Assembly (NCBI GenBank): GCA_026120035.1
Contig: JALRME010000002.1
Coordinates: 372,001 to 436,000 of the forward strand
Reading direction: 5' to 3'
Source of the DNA: Coleophoma eucalyptorum
Lineage: Eukaryota; Ascomycota; Leotiomycetes; Helotiales; Dermateaceae
Length of the DNA stretch: 64,000 nt
Both the position numbers and the translations under genes were made by a program. The notes under the pieces were generated by a model that had not been told where the DNA came from, searched no databases, and saw only the letters and a program-made list of their open reading frames with translations. This document shows positions 33,898-45,600 of this stretch, piece after piece. The number at the start of each line of letters is the position of its first letter. Position 1 is the stretch's first letter.

Positions 33898-34706
33898 ATT
33901 TCAGCTCAAAGACCTAGAGGCTCAGGCCTACTTTCAAGACAGATTAGCAATTGATAGCTAAACTAATCCAGAAGTAAACGGCATCGTAGAGCTGGGTTTT
34001 CTTTGTGCGGTGAAGAAGTGAACCTGTTCTTGCTAAAGGATAGTACTTGAATGATGGCTCTCTGCACTATTCCTTTTCCTTTTCCCTCTTTCCCATCCGT
34101 ACCCCGGTACTGACTGAGAATCTGAAAACGTAGACTTGACGGCATCTCGTCAAAAGAGTCCTTTCAACCACTCTTTCTATCCTAGTATCCTTTATTAGGT
34201 GTGCATTAATAAGCTTCCGGGACTACGTCGATAATCACCAATTACCCCAGCAAATGTTCGCATGCAGGAACTTGGATACCATCCGAGGCCTTCATGATGT
34301 AGTCGGCTCTTGGTTATGAATCACTAAAGCCTTCATTTGTTCCATACATCTACTCATCCTCTCTTCCTATCGCGGGTGTGAATTCGCGTTTGAGAGAATT
34401 GAGGATGTAGGTGTATTTTCTTGACAAGTATTTTGTCTTCATTTTTAGCATCTTGGTAAATAAGACCGGCTGTGGGTACTTTATATCGCCCAAATCTCCC
34501 ATTTCATGCAGACAGACCTTCCATTCCCCTGTTATAGATTCAGAGAGGAGACTTCGCTAGGTCCGATCCAACTTCTGCCAAACAAATGAGGCCTGGTAAA
34601 CCTACCTGTAAATGAGACCTACCTACCTTTATGATATTTAGCCTTGCAACCCTTTCCACAAACGCCATACCTCAATTCAAGCCTCAAACCCAAATCTTCT
34701 TCCCCT
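33898..34706. other. Convergent 3' region
   Basis: About 800 bp receiving the 3' ends of the retropepsin-like and AlkB-like genes. No gene seen. Confidence 0.45.
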
Positions 34707-35663
34707 CTAGATTCTATCATCATCCCCCCCTTTATTCTTCCATCGAAACGTCAAACTAACCCTCCGCCAACCAACCCCTCTCCCAGCACTCGTTCTCAAA
34801 ATCTCATGCTGCCAACTCCACCTACTCTCACCCCGCATAACCATGCAGCTCCTCGCCGGAATCCACACATCCCTCACCTTCCCCGTCTTCGGCACCTTCG
34901 CCGCATTGCCGGATCGTACACTCGCATCCATCCTCACTCTCTTCTCCACCCTCGCTGCGCTCGCCGTCGGAGCCGCCAGCGAAGACGCAGCAGCGGGTGA
35001 GGACGATGGCCTCACTTCGCTTGGCGACAATTCATGGAAGCGTATGCTCACGCCCCCCAGCAGCGAGACCGCCACGACGGGTTCGTCAAACGAGTAGTTC
35101 TCTACGTGGGCTGAGATGCCTTGGGTGCCGGTGTAGGAGTTTACGATGCAGTACTGTGGGGCTCTTCCGTGGGGGGAGATGGCTTGCGCTGAGAAGCGCG
35201 AGAGGACGGGGCTGAACTCTGGGGGGAGGGGCGGGGCGGTATGGATTTCTGGCTTGGGGGTTGGGTTTGGAGTTGGAGTTGGAGTTGCGGGTGCTGAGGG
35301 TTGGTTGGTGTTGGTTTTAGGTTTGGTTGGCCGGGGAGGAGGGGTGAATAGACAGTATGTGCCTCCGAAATGCATGCATTTTCTAGATAGATCGGTTCGC
35401 CATGTACATCTCTCGGTGTCATCAAGGAAATCAAGAAGGCGTGCTTCTTCTTCCCGCGCGATGAAGTTCGGGAATATGGTCAAACCTGGTACGGAAGTTG
35501 TCCTCTCCTCGCTCTGACTTTCCTTTCTCACTGTGGTCTTGAGACGTGATGGGATTGGGTCTTTCTCTATTTTTGCTTCTCCATTGTCAGAATTGGGCTG
35601 GGGGCTTGGGGTGAAGAAATCCGAGATACGTTTCCTTTTCTGAGAGGCTGGCAGGCTGGACAT
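34707..35663 (-). CDS. AlkB-like 2-oxoglutarate/Fe(II) dioxygenase
   Basis: Single exon of 318 residues. The N-terminus carries KRKRISDFFTP, similar to a PCNA-interacting (PIP) box but with Arg where Gln is usual. The double-stranded beta-helix fold follows: PGLTIFPNFIAREEEARLLD, the substrate-lid region, NSYTGTQGISAH with first metal His (about 186), VVAVSLLGG, then distal His in WQHEI (about 286) and the 2-oxoglutarate-binding arginines in RVSLTFR (R-x5-R, about 301 and 307). The acidic metal ligand is Glu188 in H-V-E rather than the Asp of H-x-D. Two Pro/Thr- and Ala/Ser-rich inserts (about 108-145 and 215-245) interrupt the fold. AlkB relatives demethylate nucleic acids or proteins; substrate is unknown. 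A repair role is suggested only by the PIP-like motif. Confidence 0.82.
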   Translation of the reverse strand: MSSLPASQKRKRISDFFTPSPQPNSDNGEAKIEKDPIPSRLKTTVRKESQSEERTTSVPGLTIFPNFIAREEEARLLDFLDDTERCTWRTDLSRKCMHFGGTYCLFTPPPRPTKPKTNTNQPSAPATPTPTPNPTPKPEIHTAPPLPPEFSPVLSRFSAQAISPHGRAPQYCIVNSYTGTQGISAHVENYSFDEPVVAVSLLGGVSIRFHELSPSEVRPSSSPAAASSLAAPTASAARVEKRVRMDASVRSGNAAKVPKTGKVRDVWIPARSCMVMRGESRWSWQHEILRTSAGRGVGWRRVSLTFRWKNKGGDDDRI

Positions 35664-36586
35664 TGCAGGATGCTGAGACGGGTGAGGTTATGGATAGGTC
35701 GAATGCTGATGGGATTGGCGACCTTCGTTGTCCGTTGCTTTTTTGGTTGGTGGTGAACAGGTACTGAGTTGTCGACGTCACGACTAGTGCTTGGCTTTCT
35801 GAGGTAACTGGCTCCAAGTGAGATTATGGCTTCGATGCGGCTCTGATATGCAGTTGCCCTGCATACTGTACAACTGTTCAGGCCTGCCCTGAAGCAAAAG
35901 AAGCGTTGGCCATACTTTGGTGGGACTGATTGGTTGAAGCTGCTCTACTCTGTAACCAGAAGTTTGTCGTCACTAAGAATATCCTCCGGTGCACGATGGT
36001 ATGCACGATGGTGGTGGGTCTATTTGCCGACGAGGTCAGCATAGTAAGGGGTCCCTCGATGCAAGTTCACTCGACCACCGCAAGACCAGCCAGAGTGCAG
36101 AGACACGATGCAACGGCGGTCGCTTAGAGGGGGAACTATCACAACGATAGGGCGATGGATCCAATCTATTTTTGAATAAGCTTCCCCATCCTTGGGAATG
36201 TCTAAATCTATTTCTGGCTCTTGCCCCCTCATTTGAAGGCCGGCGGTTGCCCTGCAGCCAATCAGGCGGCATCTGCGTCTCCCACGTTTTCCCCACAGAC
36301 TGGTGGTCAAAATAGCATCACCAACAGCCTTATCAGCCCACGTCCAGCGCTTATCTGCTATCCCGGGCTTCCTACTGGCCAGAGCTCATCTGCAGCTTCT
36401 ACTATTTTGGTGTGGGCTGCAGGTGTGGATAGCTTCATATATGGAGCTCGTCCTGCTCGGAAAGGGCTTCAGCAATCACAACGAGAACTTTCTCCCAGCT
36501 TTCGGGTCACCATACCTACATGTTCGACCACTTCCCCTCCTTTCAGTAACTTCTCCTTTCCATCTTGTCAACACCACGCAGCAATC
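35664..36586. promoter_or_regulatory. Divergent promoter region AlkB-like / uncharacterised gene
   Basis: About 920 bp between divergent starts. The frame of the downstream gene stays open back to 36221 without an ATG in good context before 36587, which I take as leader sequence. Confidence 0.4.
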
Positions 36587-37954
36587 ATGCCTGCCATCAC
36601 CAAAAATCTCATTTCTTCGCCGCTCGAAGCTGGCCCTTCACTGCTCGACACCAACCAACTCCCCCCTCAGCTCTGTTCCGCCCTCGACTATGTCTCGACT
36701 CGTCTGGCACGAAAAAGACTCCATATCACATTAGTGGCCATGCGCAAAGATGTGCAGTTACCGACAAGCCCACCACCAAGTCCACCTCTTCCCAGTCCCA
36801 AATCAATCTTCGAGCCATTTACCCGATCGCTCTCCAAACACTCAAGCAGCCTCTCTTTGAAATCCTCTTCGTCAGAAAAACCGACGAACAGCAATGAATC
36901 TTTGAGAATTGCTGCCCCCGTTCCAATGACACCGACGACGACAACTACAATCTCGTATTCTCGTACGCAGCATCCATCACTACCGAGCTCGCCAAGACCA
37001 ATATCACCAACCTCATCTACGAGCTCGAGCTCCGAGTCTTCGTCACCATCACTGAGTCCCTGTAGCTCACCAATCATGCCGAATAGCTACGGCATCTCGC
37101 TGCTGCATGCCACCTCCCTAACACCCAAAGCCGAGAAGATCCTGCGAGCAACCATCGCCAAAGCCGAGAAGAAGTTCAACATTGGCTCAGCCTGGCTCTC
37201 TGCACAACCATTAACAACATCTTCGCGCTGTGCCATGACCAACGACCTGATCCGACGATCCATCACACAGAACGAAGTCGTCTTCTCCTCGGAAGGCCTG
37301 ACACTCTTGTCACTATGTCACATCTACACATTCAAATGCTACCTACATAACTACGCCCGTCTCCTCACTCCCACCTCTCTCACCGCAGCAGTCGATGAGC
37401 TACAACGCCTCGTCCTCGCCCACCAAGGCCGCCGCATTACCAAAGGCTACTTGATGCGCACCTACAACTGGCTCGGCGTCTCTCTCTCCGCCCTCGTCGA
37501 TGTGAACGAAGGCTACAAGAAAGCTTACGGCGGCATCGAGCGTCTCGGCGGGATTGACATCGGCAGCGAGGAACGCAGATCCCCACCACCGCTCAAGACC
37601 GAGTTCGGCCACATCGCGCCCACCGCACCACGACGGCCTGCCGTGCATCTCGCATACCTGAATACCAGTCGCGATATGGTCGAGGTTGGCGAATCTGCCA
37701 AAGGGAGAGACGTCACCATCAGTCCATCAGCGAGCCCATCTTCCAATAAATCGTTTTCATACAGCCAGGATAGCACGACCAAGAAGTTCTACAATGATCT
37801 TACATCGTTTCGGGAGGACCGCGGGCCCCATCTCAGAGGCCCGGTTACACCGAATGACTATGGTGACATCACGCCCATTACGAAAGGCGAGTGGAAGTTC
37901 TTGATTGTCGGTGATGGGTTTGGGACCAAGACTGCAGCGCTGGAAGTATGCTGA
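36587..37954 (+). CDS. Uncharacterised fungal protein (DUF7582-like)
   Basis: Single exon of 455 residues from the ATG at the first good context (gcaatcATGCC); the same frame is open further upstream but has no better start. A short N-terminal block LCSALDYVSTRLARKRLHIT is followed by a disordered Ser/Pro/Thr-rich insert of about 130 residues. A conserved helical core comes next (KAEKKFNIGSAWL, VVFSSEGLTLLSLCHIYTFK, ELQRLVLAHQGRRITKGYLM and YNWLGVSLSAL), then a basic/disordered tail. I believe this split domain is the fungal domain of unknown function recently named DUF7582, but I recall that only loosely. There is no catalytic motif, signal peptide or membrane segment. Function unknown. Confidence 0.75.
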   Translation: MPAITKNLISSPLEAGPSLLDTNQLPPQLCSALDYVSTRLARKRLHITLVAMRKDVQLPTSPPPSPPLPSPKSIFEPFTRSLSKHSSSLSLKSSSSEKPTNSNESLRIAAPVPMTPTTTTTISYSRTQHPSLPSSPRPISPTSSTSSSSESSSPSLSPCSSPIMPNSYGISLLHATSLTPKAEKILRATIAKAEKKFNIGSAWLSAQPLTTSSRCAMTNDLIRRSITQNEVVFSSEGLTLLSLCHIYTFKCYLHNYARLLTPTSLTAAVDELQRLVLAHQGRRITKGYLMRTYNWLGVSLSALVDVNEGYKKAYGGIERLGGIDIGSEERRSPPPLKTEFGHIAPTAPRRPAVHLAYLNTSRDMVEVGESAKGRDVTISPSASPSSNKSFSYSQDSTTKKFYNDLTSFREDRGPHLRGPVTPNDYGDITPITKGEWKFLIVGDGFGTKTAALEVC

Positions 37955-39250
37955 AGCAGGAACCCCCCTCACCCCCATACGCATTCACGGATTGGGAACA
38001 ATACGAGGAAGTCTAGCCCATTTTTAATCCTTGAGACCCTCTTGATTACTGATCTCACGGAGCAATTCGACCTCGACAGAAGTCTGATTGTAGTGCTTTA
38101 GGACCTCAGATCAGACGAAGGGGAAGTGACAGGGTCCAGATATCACTTGATTGTTCGGAACAATTTAAAAGTATGATCTCTCCCCCCCCCTCCCCAGCGC
38201 CTCGAATTCCTCTCCTCCTGGAGAGTAAGAATTAGACTGACACAAGAAAGATGTCCTATTTTCTAGAACCACCTCTAGATTTTGGCATAGTGCGGTAACG
38301 TCATAAACAAGCATAGCGAACGGCCCCATAAGGTAGCGAAATCATCCCAAAGAAGTGAACAATAGTAACAAGATCGTTGGTTAAGGTTTGAAAAGAATTT
38401 TGTATATACTTTTAGCTTCTCTATGAAGGGCTCAAAGAGAGCCTGACTGAATGAATGAAATGATATCTTGATACTTGGTACATCGACCTTCTCAGCTTTC
38501 TCGTGTGCTTAGGTCAGCTCTCTTTTACTTGAGGACTAAAAAAGGGTTCATCAGTCTCAAATTTCACTAGAAGATTTCTTCAACTGCCCCTTTCCACTTC
38601 GTAGCACAGGCATATCTTGACTACGCTGAGCAAATGCACAAATTTGTTGAGCACAACATATGTGTCAAGCTGCTTCATGGCTCTAGTAAGGAATGATAGC
38701 CAAATTCCAATAAAAGAAGTCCCTCTATCGAAACCCCAAAAGCTGCACACTTGCATTTTTCAGAAGTAAGAAAGCGAAGCTAATTTCACAAAACTCAAGC
38801 GATGGCAAACAGTGGCTGTCAGGAAATACCACTTTAGTCCAATTTTTTGAGTCCACACTGGAACCCGATGTTTGGATTATCGTGACAGTTAAGCTATCAA
38901 GGTAAGGACTGTATGGTAGACAACAACGTAGGAAAACGTGTTGCCTTCTCACAATCCTATTCTTTCCAGTCTGACCACACAAGAAGAGAGCAAGCAACCG
39001 ACGTTTTGTCCCAATCGTCAGAACTGATTGTGGAGGAAAAAGCTATCGTAAACGCCAACCAGCCTGTTGGTATCAAAAGCCAAGGGTTTGATGAGGGAAG
39101 ATTTCCCTCATCAAGATATTCCTGGCCAAAATCTTTCTTCGCAGTGCCACCACTCGCTACCTGTCTCTACACAGTTCTGTGATCCATGCTCGGGCAAAAT
39201 AAAAGAAAAACCCAAAAGACTGAGAATTAGTCCCACAAAGGTCGGCTTAA
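37955..39250. other. Convergent 3' region, no gene
   Basis: About 1.3 kb with C-tracts near 38181-38198 and an AT-rich interior. Open frames are short and overlapping. Nothing is supported. Confidence 0.4.
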
Positions 39251-39682
39251 ACGCAATCGAAATGCAAATCGCTATTCGCTGTAACGCCAGCCACTTTACG
39301 CCCAAAGCTGCAAATTGATCCCTCGCATGTTTACGATGCGTTATTTTCGCTGTTTGCGCCGAACCATATCTCTGTATTGCCTCTGTACGCCGATCCCGCT
39401 GAAATGGATGAAAGAGAAAGATTAATTCGTTATGTCGTCATCGGTATTACCAGATCAGAGCTGTACTTCAATATCATTCGGATCGTTCAACTCGGCTTGC
39501 GAGGAAGAATAGCCTACATCATCAGAACCATCCCATTCTACTTTGATGTCAGCATTGATCAACATGATAGCAAGAATCTTGCCATACCCGAAACCTCATC
39601 CTCAGCTTCATCGATTGTAAGTTTTCGGATCAAAGTAAGAACCTCTGGAATTAAGTTAGCCAAATGTCGAGCAGGCTATTAG
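39251..39682 (+). other. Possible uncharacterised coding fragment
   Basis: One frame is open for 143 codons, from the stop at 39248 to the TAG at 39680, and its translation looks protein-like: it includes SHVYDALFSLFAPNHISVLP and EMDERERLIRYVVIGITR, with ordinary amino-acid balance and alternating hydrophobics. It has no ATG near the start of the open stretch, so it would need an upstream exon or be a fragment. It ends just outside the 3' end of the deubiquitinase gene on the other strand, and so may also be 3' flank. I do not recognise a family. Confidence 0.3.
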
Positions 39683-39686
39683 TCGG

Positions 39687-42600
39687 CTACTGACCAAGTC
39701 GCTCCTTGCGAAATTGCTGTGCAGCTTCTGCATCGTCTTTGTCATCATCTTTAAAGTATCTGCTGCAACGGTCCATCACAGCAACCAAGTTTTGGCAACA
39801 AGCGGTAACAATTTCTCGCTGAGGCCTGATGTGAACTTCGGCCAGATAAGTGAGGCAAGAAGTAGCCAATGCCTGTGCAGCGCCGATGATGGTGTTGGCC
39901 TTCATAACATCCTCCTCAGAATCTCCAAAATCCACATCCGGCCCGAACCTGAGAATCATGTTTTCAATATATTCTACTGTAGCAGCTCTAACTCCAGGCT
40001 CGTAATAAGCAAGTAGGCCAGGGGCCCATGTTGGCAACATATCCATACAAATGCCAAAAAGTTCATCTTTAGAGATATCGTGAAGATTTGACGGTAAGTG
40101 CTGCAAATCCATGAAGAAGCTCAAGAAGTCCTTCCCATCGGAGTTAGTCTCAAGCCTACGAGCTACGATGGCGATGTATTTGACCAATCTCTCAATGCTA
40201 CTCCGACTCTCTGAGTGTTCACAATATGTGAGTGCTGCCCGCAGGAAGGGGCCACACGGGTTGAATGAAGGTGTAGAGTTGATTCCAGATTTGATAGCAG
40301 CTTGAATATTTTTGTCTACACTTTCTGGCCAGTGCAACAGTAACATTATGATGTTCCTCGTGTCAATTTCGTTTTGACGGAGATTCAAAAGTTTCTCGGT
40401 TACAATATGGGAGCCCTTAGCGACCCAGTGCTGAACAAGAATGCTCTGCTCCGTAAATGATAAAGGTATCGAAATGTCATCGCCTTTGCCTATAAAGCCA
40501 AGGCGACTAGAAGAATCATCCATAATATCTGCATGGGGATCAGTCGTTGAGAGCAGTCTGTAGAGCAGTGAAATGACGCTCTCGTATGAAACGGGTCGGG
40601 TAGCTGTACGTTTGCTGACAATGGCAACGAGACGGTTGTATTGATGGTCCTGTGCTAGATTTGGATCTGCAATGATAACCTCCAATGTTCTACGAAGAAA
40701 GCCGGCGTCAATAATGACAACAGCTTCCACATCACCAAGATTGGCAATGTTGACCAGCAATCCGAAATACTCCGGCCAAGCTCGGGTACTTATATGGAAT
40801 TGATCCCATAGAGACGACATTGCTTTGACGAATCGATGGAGCACCTGAGGGTCATCCATCGAGGTGTCACTACCTCCATCATCTCCGAAGCCATATGCAT
40901 ATGCAGCTTCCTGTCGAATCTTATACAAAGCATTGAAAATAGACGACGCAATTTCTGTACGGACCAGACCCTCGGGGGTGCGAAGCAGGAGATATCGAAG
41001 TGCTTCCGGATGTGTACAAAACCACTCGATGTAGTCACGAGAGCACTCTACACAAGTCTCGCATAGCTGACGTAGAGTTGTCATGAATGCTGGGAAATCT
41101 GGAAGATCCTTGGTACGAGCAATGACTTGATCGAGGTGATTGAGTGCCATGTGAAGTGCTTTCTTCTCAAGTTCATGTGCATGTGAACATGACCCTTTGT
41201 TGACATTCCGTATGTGTGCTAACATTTTGAGAACGAATGGAGCATGGAACGGGTCGTAGAGGCAATACTTGCGCATCAGAAGCTCATTGTCGCGTGCGAT
41301 ATAATTATGTGGCCCTACTGGTATTGGAAGACGCACAGGACTAACCTGCCCAGATGCCTCTAATTCTTGCTTCTGGGCTGCAAGGACGGTAGATCGTTGA
41401 TAAAACAACATGTAAGCGCTGTAGTTTTTGTCAAACATATTGTGACCTTGGTCAATTGTTCCGCGGTAATCCGGCCCACCGAAACAACTGCTTTCCATTT
41501 CTTCTGGTTTCCATGGGGTCACAGTATCATCATTAAATTCCACCCAAGATTCCTTCCCAGAGGGGCGCTCTCGGATGAAAGAATAGTAGTGACCAGATTC
41601 AGCCGTTCCAGCATGGACAAGAATCCCAACCAACTCAAACACATCCTCGGGACATTCTTCAGGAGATTCCATGATATGTTCGACCTTATAGGGACGCATA
41701 TCAATCTTCGTAGGAAATGAGAAGTAGTCATTGATCTTGCTACGCTGGAGCGTGCGCAAATTGAAGTCAAATCTTTTCAGGTGGAATATGAGGTTATCCG
41801 GAATGTCCTTCAGACAAGCCCGTTTGACCGCATCTACGTGGCGATCACATGTCGAGCATTTGTATTTATTATCTCCTTCCATGACCTCACCATCCACATA
41901 TGCCTGAAGACTCTCTTGAAGGCTGCTCTTGCCTTTGATATCGCATTGTATTGCAGAGAAAGGCTCAAGTCGTTCTGAGATATGGGCGCACTCTTTGGAT
42001 TTGACTTGTTGTACTAGTTGACCACCATAGAATGATCGGAATTGGCGCTTGCCCTCGCTGGAAACGATTTGGCCTTCCCATCGATCAAAGAGGAGATTAT
42101 AGAACTCGTCCACGTCCATTTGAATGCTGACATCAATATTCGTGTCTTCATATGTTCGAATGGATTGTGATACAATCTGTGGGTCCACGAAGCGCTTCAA
42201 GCTGTTTTGCATGTTGCTAAACAAAATTTGCGTCTCATTAAGCAACTTCTGAGTTTCGCGGTCTGTGACTTTTGCCTTGAGCATGAAATCTCGGAAGGAC
42301 ACATTCATGAATAGTTGAGTGAAGAGAGAATTGAGATAGCATGTGTTTGAGAGGTTTCGAAGTCCAACGTAACCGGTTGCCGATCGGATTGACCTATTTC
42401 GTTCAAAATTCCAGTTCAAATCATAAAGATAAGGCCAATCATCTCGTCCATGATATGGTACGAGCCTCAGTAGCAGATCAAGGACCTTCGTGTATTCAGC
42501 TGGACTGTCACTGACGAGTAGTTGTATTGTCTCCGCCATGGCTCGACGAGTCATACTATTTAGCAACGGTATGCGCTGCACAATATGATTGTCCTCATCG

Positions 42601-45600
42601 TCATGCAGCTTTGGGAAGAGATGCTCTTTGAACAGTTTGAGGGCCAGTTGACTAGTAGCTGGGGTCAAGGAGCCTCTTGGAGAACCCTCCTCATCATAAT
42701 CCGACTTCACAAATACAGTAGCGAAGTACAACAGCTGTGTGAGACCATGAGCGACGATGTCGAAGCTATCAGGAAAGCCTACAAGCTCTTTAACCTTGTG
42801 AGACAGAAGTAATGATGTCCACTCTTGCATGTAATTTCCGAGTTCGGGATAACCCTGTGCAGTATCAAGAACCTTCTTAAAGAGGTTCAGAGCAAGTGTG
42901 AGAACCTCTTCTGCCTGTTGAGGATTTGAAACCGTTTCTGGTATCAAAGAAGCTGCAATTGACCAGAAAACCTTCTTGAATTGTGCTGTTGCAACCTTGG
43001 CAGAGCTGGGGGAGTAAACACATTTATCCGTAATCTGTTTTGTTACCGTTTTCCTGACAATGGGTCTAGGGTCATTCAGTATCAAATCTTTGACCAAACC
43101 GGCATCGAGATAGGGCTGCAAAAGTGTCCATAAAGCCGGATTTTGCAGTGAGGATTCTAGCATGGCCTCAAATGATTTGCATATCAGCCGAACGGAGTTC
43201 TCTGAAGTCGTGAATGATTGTGCATCTTTGAGCAGCTGTAACAGTCGCTGGAGAAACGTAGCGTCGAGCTTTGAGGCCTCAGTTTCAGACAAAACAGTTT
43301 CTCGAAGAAAGCGCACGAGACAGTCGATGAGGCTCAAAGCAACACCGTCCCTCAGCTCAGCATCGCCATACGAAGCGAGTATATTCTCATCCGATATTGC
43401 TGCTACCAAGAGGGAGACTGTTCTGGTGATACTAGGGTCTTCGGTATTGCCCTTGGGAACAGGTTTGAACAAGACACACTCTTTCAAGGCATGTATGGCA
43501 TAAAGACATTTGAAAGGTTGATCCTTGGGGAATACATCCGAGTAACGGGTCTCGTCCTTCTCAAATGCTTTGAGAAGCTTGTCGTAAATTGGGAACTTGA
43601 TGAGGAAGAGATATATCTCTTGTGCAACCTTGTCATGCATTCCAAGATAACCCCATAGCTCATCTAGATGCTTCATGATCTCACCTTCGAGAGTCGTATT
43701 CATGGACAATGAATCACTTGCTGAACCATCGAGGTCCTCCCGTCGCTGAACCAGAACAAGTCCGTTCAAATCTAGATCTTCTAAAGACTTGCATATTGCC
43801 GCATCATCTGGTGCAAACTCTTTGCCGCCATGGTATACTTTGTAATTTTTGAATCCAGTGGCCTGCTGTAAGCTGGCAAAAAGAGCAGCAGCTGTGTTAA
43901 GTGTACCAAGCGTCAAACTCTTCACCTCAGTGTGTTTGTCTCCATCAAAAGATTGATACTTGACGGTCAATGGCTCGCCCTCCATAGCACTCGGTGTTGT
44001 GGGAATTATCGACCTTGGTTTGGGTTTCGCGAATTGTGGTCGACTCTGGTAGGCCTTGAGGAATTCTCTAAGAACTGCCAGTGATCGAGCAAAGATTGTT
44101 TCTTGCTCCTGAAATTGTATATCAGATGTCACAATGTCCATTGAGTCGTCGTCTGGTGTTCCTTTGCTGGCGTTAGACGCCTGTAGCTTGGCTGCAGCAG
44201 CTGCTAATTGCTTCAAGCAACGGTCCACAAGGCCTAGATGGATCTGCCGAGCTTTTGAGCGAGGCATACTGACGATTGGCTTTGTTTCAACATAGACATC
44301 AACAAGAGTGACAATAGCTGGGGCATCAACGTTACTTGGCGGAGCAGTAAGGATCATTCGCCAAAGTTGTTCAAGCGCGGGTGACTCAAATGAATTGTCT
44401 TCCCACAGCTCGTCTTGTGATAATTGATGGATCCAAGCAAAGATTGCAAAACGTGCAAAGTCCAGAGCACCAAGTGTGAAGCAACTTGGAGGCAGACTTG
44501 GCAAATGATGCTTGAAGCAGGTTGCGAGATATACATTCTCAAGGCTTGTCCTCTTCACGGCGTTGTTCAGAACATGCCAAGCGCTCATCCGATCAGCAAC
44601 ATTCTTCGAGCGTTTTCCTACCCAGACATCCCAAAGTCGCGTTCCCATTTCTGTTGATATTGTGTCTGGCTGATATACAATGATGCTAAGAAGCAACTCC
44701 CTACGTGCTTGGCTCGCCGGACTATTGGGATTGAGAGCGGCAGACTCGTTCTCGATAGCGGATTCGAGCTCTTCAATAACCATATCAGTGAGGCCATGAA
44801 CAGTGGTCAAAGTCTCAATATCAGCCTCTAGGTTCTGGCTCAGCAGTGAGCTGATGGCACAAATACTTCCTGGTGTGGTCGGTGATTTGGCTGCAAGATC
44901 CTCAATGCAACTTCTGTACAAAGCTTCGCGAACATCAGATCCTGGGCCGTGTAGGAGAAGCTGACGAAGACGTGAAGTTGCAAATACTTGAATATCAGGA
45001 TAACCTAGCGGTCGCTCTGGTTTTGCGACTGATGATTCCCTAATAAGTCTCACGCACAGTTCGTATGGTGGAGCATCAATTTCGAGCACACCAGTACGTC
45101 GTGCCTTCTCTGAAAGGTTGGCAAATAGGTCCTCGCAAAACTCCCTCAAAACGAGAGTGAAAGCTTCCAGTGGAAGGTCGCTGACTTTGTTACAGATTTC
45201 CAGAAGACCTGAATATTCGTATAGATTCAGACAACCTTTGACCATATAACGGACTATGGCTTCCACAACTCGTGGGTCTTGACTAGTCATGACAGTCTTC
45301 CATATTGTATCTGTCAGTGCGCTCGTGTATGTCTTTGTAGCAATAAGAAAGCCTAGAATATTTCGGCTTTCGTTGATAATTTCAGGATGGGATCCCACGC
45401 CAACAATATACTCAATTAGCTTATTCTCAAGGACAATCTTTGCAAAGTAGAGCAGCACTGGACTTTGAGATGGCTCCGCCAAGCTCTTGTATTGATTGTG
45501 GATGCTGAGTAAGTCAGCGCACATGGTCGTAACACCAACGACTCGTAGCTGCATCTGCACGCAAGTGATTAGCTTCCGCAGAATGCCAAAGCGCCATTCG

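Noticed and set aside
34644..35517. Several plus-strand open frames of 70-120 codons across the AlkB-like gene
   Set aside because: They overlap a well-supported dioxygenase on the other strand and are rich in Pro/Arg/Ser, as expected for antisense frames of GC-rich coding DNA.
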